In this document: piece by piece, positions 25,998 through 30,543 of the stretch
Layout of the letters: every line of letters begins with the position of its first letter
How positions within the stretch are numbered: the stretch's first letter is position 1
NCBI GenBank assembly: GCA_003521815.1
Contig: DPHE01000026.1
Location: 7,434 to 37,976 of the forward strand
DNA length: 30,543 nt
Direction of reading: 5' to 3'
Source: Colwellia sp.
Lineage (GTDB): Bacteria > Pseudomonadota > Gammaproteobacteria > Enterobacterales > Alteromonadaceae
Notes under the pieces: model-generated
What the model was told of the DNA's origin: nothing
Databases searched by the model: none
Seen by the model: the letters and a program-made list of their open reading frames with translations, nothing else
Position numbers and translations under genes: made by a program

Positions 25998-26234
25998 ATG
26001 GACAACCAGCCTTACAACTCACTACATGGTATCACTTTAAAAGCGATAGTTACCGAGCTTGAAGCATACTTTGGTTTTGAAGCTTTAGGGAAACAAATTA
26101 ACATAAATTGTTTTACTAAAGATCCTAGTATCAAATCTAGTTTGAAATTTCTTAGAAAAACACCTTGGGCGCGTGAAAAAGTAGAGCAGCTTTATATCAA
26201 AAATAAACATCGACTATCGAGTGAGTTATCATAA
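25998..26234 (+). CDS. VF530 family DNA-binding protein (DUF2132)
   Basis: This 78-residue protein matches the VF530 family along its length: NSLHGITLKAIVTELEAYFGFEALGKQI, then NCFTKDPSIKSSLKFLRKTPWAREKVEQLY, which is nearly the family consensus. The structure of the Vibrio fischeri member is a small helical fold with a proposed DNA-binding surface; the biological role is unknown. It is a single gene with its own good promoter and lies 71 bases before purU. No Shine-Dalgarno is obvious, so translation may start on a short A/U-rich leader. Confidence 0.88.
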   Translation: MDNQPYNSLHGITLKAIVTELEAYFGFEALGKQININCFTKDPSIKSSLKFLRKTPWAREKVEQLYIKNKHRLSSELS

Positions 26235-26305
26235 AACACTGGAATTAATTATAAAAATAACCAATGATGTGCTTATATTCTTATTTATAGTACTAGTAAA
26301 ATATC

Positions 26306-27166
26306 ATGACCTCTCCTAACCACTATATTCTTACCTGGCAATGCCCAGATAATACCGGCGTATTAGCAAAGGTGTCGCAAAGTTTATTTGAGCATGGCGC
26401 CTTCATTACCGAAACATCACAATATAGTGATCCCTATACTGAAACCTTTTTTTCTCGTATAGCCTTTGATGATCGTAATTTAACCGTTTCTGCTAGCGAA
26501 TTTATTGAAGCGCTAAATGCGTTAGCTAAACCGTTATCTATGGAATATAAGTTACGTAATCAAAGTGATGTACCTAATGTGATTCTTGCTGTTTCAAAAG
26601 ATGACCATTGTTTGGTGTCATTATTAACTAAGTGGAAATCAGGTGCTTTGCCTATAAATATTGTTGCAGTAATGTCAAATCATCAAGATTGTAAGGCTTT
26701 AGTTGATTGGCATGGTGTACCTTTTCATCATTTTCCTATAACTGCTGAAAGTAAAGCTGAACAAGAAGCAAAAATACTAACGTTAATGAAAGAAACAAAA
26801 ACAGATTTATTAGTGTTAGCACGTTATATGCAAATTTTATCCGATGATTTATGCCAGCAATTATCAGGGCGAGCTATTAATATCCATCATTCTTTTTTAC
26901 CTAGCTTTAAAGGTGCTCGCCCGTATCATCAAGCGCATGCTAGAGGCGTCAAAGTTATTGGTGCAACGGCACATTATGTAACCGCTAATTTAGATGAAGG
27001 GCCTATTATTGCGCAGGAAGTAAAACCAATAAATCATACTTTCACCATTAAGCAAATGGTGCATATGGGGCACGACTTAGAAGCAACGGCATTGAGTCAC
27101 GCGGTCAGAATTCATGCTGAGCAACGAGTTTGTTTAAATGGTGATAAAACAGTGATACTTGCTTAA
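26306..27166 (+). CDS. purU: Formyltetrahydrofolate deformylase
   Basis: PurU hydrolyses 10-formyl-THF to formate and THF, balancing one-carbon pools and, in E. coli, supplying formate to PurT. The 286 residues (E. coli 280) comprise an N-terminal ACT domain (about 6-85; WQCPDNTGVLAKVSQSLFEHGAFI) and a formyltransferase domain. The catalytic triad is Asn192, His194 and Asp230 in INIHHSFLPSFKG and TAHYVTANLDEGPII. LARYMQILSD is a further landmark. The ACT domain in the family senses glycine and methionine. No operon partner is evident; a 400-base repeat-rich gap follows. Confidence 0.97.
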   Translation: MTSPNHYILTWQCPDNTGVLAKVSQSLFEHGAFITETSQYSDPYTETFFSRIAFDDRNLTVSASEFIEALNALAKPLSMEYKLRNQSDVPNVILAVSKDDHCLVSLLTKWKSGALPINIVAVMSNHQDCKALVDWHGVPFHHFPITAESKAEQEAKILTLMKETKTDLLVLARYMQILSDDLCQQLSGRAINIHHSFLPSFKGARPYHQAHARGVKVIGATAHYVTANLDEGPIIAQEVKPINHTFTIKQMVHMGHDLEATALSHAVRIHAEQRVCLNGDKTVILA

Positions 27167-27220
27167 TGTACATACCAAAATAGTTTTAGTGAATGGAATG
27201 TCGAGTCAAACCATAAACTA

Positions 27221-27342
27221 TTCACCCTGAGCGTCTCCGTTCGCCCTGAGCGCGAAGCAGTCGAAGGGAGCAGTGAAGGGGACCGTTAATCTAATATAAT
27301 CTCTAGAGCACAGAAGCTCTTTGACAAGCTCAGGATGAACGG
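27221..27342. repeat. CCCTGAGC-type intergenic inverted repeat
   Basis: TTCACCCTGAGCG (27221-27233) is directly repeated as TTCGCCCTGAGCG (27240-27252). CCGTTCGCCCTGAGC (27237-27251) is the reverse complement, at 13 of 15 positions, of GCTCAGGATGAACGG (27328-27342). Between them lie CGAAGCAGTCGAAGGG and CTTTGACAAGCTCAGG, words I recall from widespread bacterial intergenic repeats (TTCGACAAGCTCAGG type). No open frame lies inside. Confidence 0.7.
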
Positions 27343-27437
27343 ATGAATTTAAGGTTAGCATGGCTAAATTCATCTATACAAATTTGTGTAATGAATTGCT
27401 GACTTCAGCCTACGTAATCCAGCGTGATCAGTCCCTA

Positions 27438-27493
27438 AGTTACTCAAAGAGAAAGTATTTTATTCATTACATGTAGTGTCTCTTTGATAACTT
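27438..27493. repeat. Imperfect 15-base stem-loop
   Basis: AAGTTA and TCAAAGAGA separated by one bulged base (27438-27452, the bulge being C) pair with TCTCTTTGATAACTT (27479-27493), closing a 26-base loop. It lies about 75 bases before yihI and lacks a T run. Confidence 0.55.
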
Positions 27494-27566
27494 GAAACTA
27501 GCCATTACTTTTTAGTGGTGAATGACGTAAAATAGCGTCATTAATCGTTCAAAAAGTATCAAGTTC

Positions 27567-28169
27567 ATGGCTCGTACAAAAAAATCTAGAAAACCTGGTG
27601 GTGCACCCACCGCAAAACCTAAGTTAAGTAAAGTTGAATTAGCGAGTGTTGAAAAAAGGTTACGTAAAAAAAATGGCAATAAACCAGGTAATCGTCAACA
27701 AGAAGCAATGTTGACTAAAAATCTTGATCAACAGTCAGATAAGCATAAAGATCCTCGAATTGGTAATAAAACACCGATAGATTTAGGTGGATCAGCGGTT
27801 CAGGACAAGAAAAAACCAGCTAAAGTCGTTAAAACTAAGCAAGATCCTATTGCGGCAATACGTGTAGTTAATACAGAGCAAGAACAAAACGCTGCTGAAG
27901 AAATCGTAGATATTGCTCAAGAATTAGAAAATATTGAAGCTGATGAGCGTTTACAGACTATCTTGGCTAAGCAAGAACAAGAACTATCCTTAACCGAGGA
28001 AGAAGTTGATTACTTTAATGAGTTAATGGATCGCCATCAACAATTAAGTGAACAATTGGATGAAGAACCTGAAGACGAAAAAACTAACGTTAATGCTAGC
28101 TCAGAAGAAGACTTATGGGATAAGTTGGATAATGCGTCTTTACCCGTTGACTCGGATAAATTTGAATAA
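27567..28169 (+). CDS. yihI: Der GTPase-activating protein YihI
   Basis: This 200-residue, strongly charged cytoplasmic protein has a basic N-terminus (MARTKKSRKPGGAPTAKPKL, then EKRLRKKNGNKPGNRQ). The family motif DPRIGNKTPIDLGG follows at about 72-85. An acidic C-terminal half contains LENIEADERLQTILAKQEQE..LTEEEVDYFNELMDRHQQL, the E. coli YihI pattern. YihI stimulates GTP hydrolysis by Der (EngA), acting as a brake on late 50S ribosome assembly. It is longer than E. coli YihI (169), mainly in the middle. It is followed at 11 bases by a DUF2489 gene and then the DksA-like gene and hemN, recalling the E. coli yihI-hemN linkage. Confidence 0.92.
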   Translation: MARTKKSRKPGGAPTAKPKLSKVELASVEKRLRKKNGNKPGNRQQEAMLTKNLDQQSDKHKDPRIGNKTPIDLGGSAVQDKKKPAKVVKTKQDPIAAIRVVNTEQEQNAAEEIVDIAQELENIEADERLQTILAKQEQELSLTEEEVDYFNELMDRHQQLSEQLDEEPEDEKTNVNASSEEDLWDKLDNASLPVDSDKFE

Positions 28170-28180
28170 GGCTTATTAAA

Positions 28181-28669
28181 ATGGATAATTACTGGTTTTA
28201 TGCCATTATATTAGCCGTAGTTATTATCGCTACTCTATCTTTTTATGCCGCTAAATTATTACAACAACTGACCAAGCAAAAAAAATTGCAGCAGCAAGTT
28301 GAATTAATACGTCAACAAGGGCTTGCCTCGCATGATCATAAAGTGCTTGCTAGCGTGCACATTATTACCCGCGCTATGAAAGAAGAGCAATGTGATTTTA
28401 GTGAAGGTTGTTGGCGATTATCTGTATTACTGGCTTCGTTGAAAATGAGTAGTGAGCTAGATCTGCAATTCCCGGCTATATTTAAGTTATACAACGAGAT
28501 TAAACATCTTTCTATTCTTGATGGTCGAAAGAAGTTAGCTAAGACACAGCGGATGAAGCAAGATTATCAACGTATGACCTTAGAAGCGCAACTACACAGT
28601 GAAATTGTGAACGAACTTGATCTACTTCAACAATACACCGTTGAAAGAATGAGTATACTAAAGGCATAG
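28181..28669 (+). CDS. DUF2489 membrane protein
   Basis: The 162 residues start with one transmembrane helix (about 5-27; WFYAIILAVVIIATLSFYAA). A coiled-coil-like stretch LLQQLTKQKKLQQQVELIRQQ and a helical cytoplasmic domain follow, with the family-like segments HIITRAMKEEQCDFSEGCWRL and FPAIFKLYNEIKHLSILDGRKKL. This is the pattern of the DUF2489 family, which in Vibrio and relatives sits between yihI and hemN; the function is unknown. It begins 11 bases after yihI, so the two are probably cotranscribed. The conserved position suggests a link to ribosome assembly or heme, but nothing in the sequence proves it. Confidence 0.8.
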   Translation: MDNYWFYAIILAVVIIATLSFYAAKLLQQLTKQKKLQQQVELIRQQGLASHDHKVLASVHIITRAMKEEQCDFSEGCWRLSVLLASLKMSSELDLQFPAIFKLYNEIKHLSILDGRKKLAKTQRMKQDYQRMTLEAQLHSEIVNELDLLQQYTVERMSILKA

Positions 28670-28777
28670 CTTAATTTGTTACTCTGGTGTTCACTAATCG
28701 GACATAGACAATAATTAAGTGTTAGATTTCCAATTGAAAGACTTCTGGAATAGCTCCTTAATTTTGAGGTTTGTATT

Positions 28778-29089
28778 ATGACTGAACAATTAAAAGTACA
28801 ATTTACTAAACGTATTATTGAATTACAACAGCGCATTAGTGCAATTCATCGTGACTTTGCTAATGGACGAGATACTGATTGGGCAGAGCAGGCAGGTGAG
28901 CGTGAAAATGAAGAAGTACTCAACGCACTTGAATCTGAAGCCAAAGTTGAAATTCAGCATCTATCTAATGCGATTACACGCATGGAAAACGGTAGTTATG
29001 GTATTTGCCAAACTTGCGGTGATGAAATTGCAAAGCAACGGCTACAAGTTCAACCAGCAGCGACAAACTGTATTCAATGCGCTGATTAG
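28778..29089 (+). CDS. DksA/TraR-type zinc-finger protein
   Basis: This 103-residue protein has an N-terminal coiled-coil hairpin (about 1-68) and a C-terminal four-cysteine zinc finger: Cys77, Cys80, Cys98 and Cys101 in YGICQTCGDEI..CIQC. It is shorter than DksA (151) and resembles the small DksA/TraR-like proteins that enter the RNA polymerase secondary channel. At the hairpin tip DTDWAEQA aligns with DksA DPVDRAAQ. The second tip aspartate is kept (Asp34) but the position of the first appears to be Arg31, so DksA-like control of transcription is uncertain. GAGG about nine bases upstream supports the start. It lies 158 bases before hemN. Confidence 0.88.
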   Translation: MTEQLKVQFTKRIIELQQRISAIHRDFANGRDTDWAEQAGERENEEVLNALESEAKVEIQHLSNAITRMENGSYGICQTCGDEIAKQRLQVQPAATNCIQCAD

Positions 29090-29247
29090 GTAGTTTACCC
29101 TCGTTACACTGTATAAGCCTCGTCGTTCAAATAATCCTTTCGACATTAAAATGGAAAGACTTGCGCTTAATCAATATTGTTAAAATTTCGTTATGTATAG
29201 TGTTCACTCGTTAGTTAAATAGTGCCTGAACTTAAGGTGTGAACAAG

Positions 29248-30543
29248 ATGCAAGTGAGTCAGTTTTTCGATCCTAAATTACTCAGTAAATATAATACTAG
29301 TGGTCCAAGGTATACTTCATATCCTACGGCATTAGAGTTTCATGATGACTTTAAGCATCGCGATTTTGTGCAAGCAATAAAGGACTCACCTAATCGTGAA
29401 TTATCTTTGTATGTGCACATACCTTTTTGTCATACACTTTGTTATTACTGTGGTTGTAATAAGGTTATTAGCCGTCATCGTGACAAAGCGGACACCTATC
29501 TTGAATATTTAGCACAAGAAATTGCTCTGCAAGCCCCTTTATTTACAGAATATACAGTAAAACAATTACACTGGGGTGGAGGCACACCAAGTTTTTTAAC
29601 GCATAAACAAATCACTACGTTAGTTAATTTATTGAAAGACAAGTTTAGCTTTTCTGATGATTTAGAAATGAGTATTGAAATAGATCCGCGCGAAATTGAA
29701 ATGAACTTGGCTGAACATTTGTTTTCACTCGGTTTTAATCGTTTAAGCCTGGGCGTACAAGATTTAGATTTAAAAGTACAAGAAGCCATTAACCGTGTGC
29801 AATCAACGCAGTTTATTGGTGACTTTATCGATCATGCAAAATCGGTAGGTTTTAAGTCGATTAATATTGATTTAATTTATGGTTTACCTCACCAAACATT
29901 AGAAAATTTTGCCAAAACATTAGACAAAGCGCATGAGTGGGATGTAGATAGAATTTCACTTTTTAGTTATGCGCATATACCTAGTCGGTTTGCGGCTCAA
30001 CGTAAATTGCGTGATGAATGGTTGCCTAATACTCAAGAAAAATTTGCATTAATGAAACTTTCCATCGAAACGTTATGTGCTTATGGCTATGACTTTATTG
30101 GCATGGACCATTTCGCTAAACCTAATGATGAACTGTCAATAGCTCAAGGCAATGGCACTTTACATCGAAATTTCCAAGGTTACACTACAAAAGGTGGTTG
30201 TGATTTACTTGGTCTTGGTGTGTCATCAATTAGCGCTATCGGTAATAGCTTTAGCCAAAATATTAAAGATCTAAAAACCTATTATCAAGCGATTGAAACG
30301 CAGCAACATGCACAAGTAAAAGGCGTAAGCTTGTCACAAGATGATATTATTCGTGGAGAAGTTATTCGTGAATTAATGTGTAACTTATTTTTAGATAAAA
30401 ACAAAATCAGTAAAAAATATAATATTGAGTTTGATAGTTACTTTAGTGATGATTTACCTCTGCTTGACACTTTTATCGCTGATGACCTTGTGGTAAATAC
30501 TGCTGATAGTATTGACGTGGCGCAAAAAGCTCGCTTACTTATC
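29248..30543 (+). CDS. hemN: Oxygen-independent coproporphyrinogen III oxidase, 3' partial
   Basis: HemN is the radical-SAM enzyme converting coproporphyrinogen III to protoporphyrinogen IX without oxygen in heme synthesis. The reading frame runs from ATG 29248 to the window edge (432 codons) without a stop; family members have about 455-460, so only some 25 residues are missing. The 4Fe-4S motif is CHTLCYYCGC with Cys61, Cys65, Cys68 and Cys70. The SAM region HWGGGTPSFL, EIDPREIE and NRLSLGVQDLD follow. The front SKYNTSGPRYTSYPTA is diagnostic of true HemN rather than HemW. AAGGTG lies eight bases before the ATG. No convincing FNR box was found upstream. Confidence 0.97.
   Translation, partial: MQVSQFFDPKLLSKYNTSGPRYTSYPTALEFHDDFKHRDFVQAIKDSPNRELSLYVHIPFCHTLCYYCGCNKVISRHRDKADTYLEYLAQEIALQAPLFTEYTVKQLHWGGGTPSFLTHKQITTLVNLLKDKFSFSDDLEMSIEIDPREIEMNLAEHLFSLGFNRLSLGVQDLDLKVQEAINRVQSTQFIGDFIDHAKSVGFKSINIDLIYGLPHQTLENFAKTLDKAHEWDVDRISLFSYAHIPSRFAAQRKLRDEWLPNTQEKFALMKLSIETLCAYGYDFIGMDHFAKPNDELSIAQGNGTLHRNFQGYTTKGGCDLLGLGVSSISAIGNSFSQNIKDLKTYYQAIETQQHAQVKGVSLSQDDIIRGEVIRELMCNLFLDKNKISKKYNIEFDSYFSDDLPLLDTFIADDLVVNTADSIDVAQKARLLI

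Larger units (their letters stand above)
27167..27566. other. 400-base intergenic region rich in inverted repeats
   Basis: No coding frame was found. It holds a composite CCTGAGC-type repeat at 27221-27342, an adjoining perfect 10-base inverted repeat (27342-27351/27365-27374), and a long imperfect stem-loop at 27438-27493. The first repeat is visibly more GC-rich than its surroundings. The promoter of yihI should lie near the right end. Confidence 0.65.

Noticed and set aside
28818..29093. 91-residue frame inside the DksA-like gene
   Set aside because: Out-of-frame shadow of a gene with a complete zinc-finger motif.

Overview
This is an AT-rich bacterial chromosomal segment. Gene content and protein sequences point to a marine gammaproteobacterium of the order Alteromonadales, probably Colwelliaceae (Colwellia or Thalassotalea type). 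That placement is inferred from family resemblance and base composition; no 16S gene or other taxonomic marker is present. The window is almost entirely conserved housekeeping genes. There are no transposases, phage genes, CRISPR arrays, tRNAs or rRNAs. Several neighbourhoods echo E. coli gene order around 85-87 min: yifB/comM near ilvY-ilvC, recQ near yigI, dsbA-srkA, yihG, and yihI near hemN.

Layout. Bases 1-4500 hold the end of comM, the divergent ilvY/ilvC pair with an operator-rich gap, and ppnP. Bases 4600-6340 hold a C-terminally truncated NfeD-like membrane protein convergent with yegD (Hsp70-like). Bases 6470-8880 hold the proBA operon on the minus strand. Bases 9159-11341 hold a YihG-type acyltransferase and a YbdG-type mechanosensitive channel in tandem. 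Bases 11455-14754 hold a small DUF-type gene, a cytochrome c553, recQ and the thioesterase yigI. Bases 14845-17445 hold two separately transcribed thiolases (bktB-like and phaA-like). A 697-base gap with hairpins and an (AAAT)7 microsatellite follows. Next come two unusual genes: a double-OB-fold SSB-like protein (18143-18820), and an exported or membrane-anchored glucose/sorbosone-dehydrogenase-like propeller ending in a SHOCT motif (18950-21145). Bases 21219-24380 hold dsbA, srkA and ccoG on the minus strand. Bases 24490-27166 hold a small secreted-type unknown, a peroxiredoxin-glutaredoxin fusion, a VF530-family DNA-binding protein and purU. A 400-base repeat-rich gap precedes yihI, a DUF2489 gene, a DksA-like zinc-finger gene and hemN, which runs off the window end.

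Functional themes are amino-acid synthesis (Ilv, Pro), acyl-CoA and beta-ketoacyl metabolism (thiolases, YigI, YihG), envelope redox and stress (DsbA, SrkA, PGdx, YbdG), respiration and heme (CcoG, cytochrome c553, HemN), and DNA or ribosome maintenance (ComM, RecQ, YihI). FNR-type boxes lie at plausible activating positions before the PGdx gene and, more weakly, before ccoG, which hints at oxygen-responsive control.

The best candidate for something undescribed is the 18063-21145 locus: a tetranucleotide repeat in the promoter zone, an SSB-like duplication without the usual acidic tail, and a propeller/TM/SHOCT protein that appears to lack the catalytic His motif of its enzyme family. Whether these form one system is inference.
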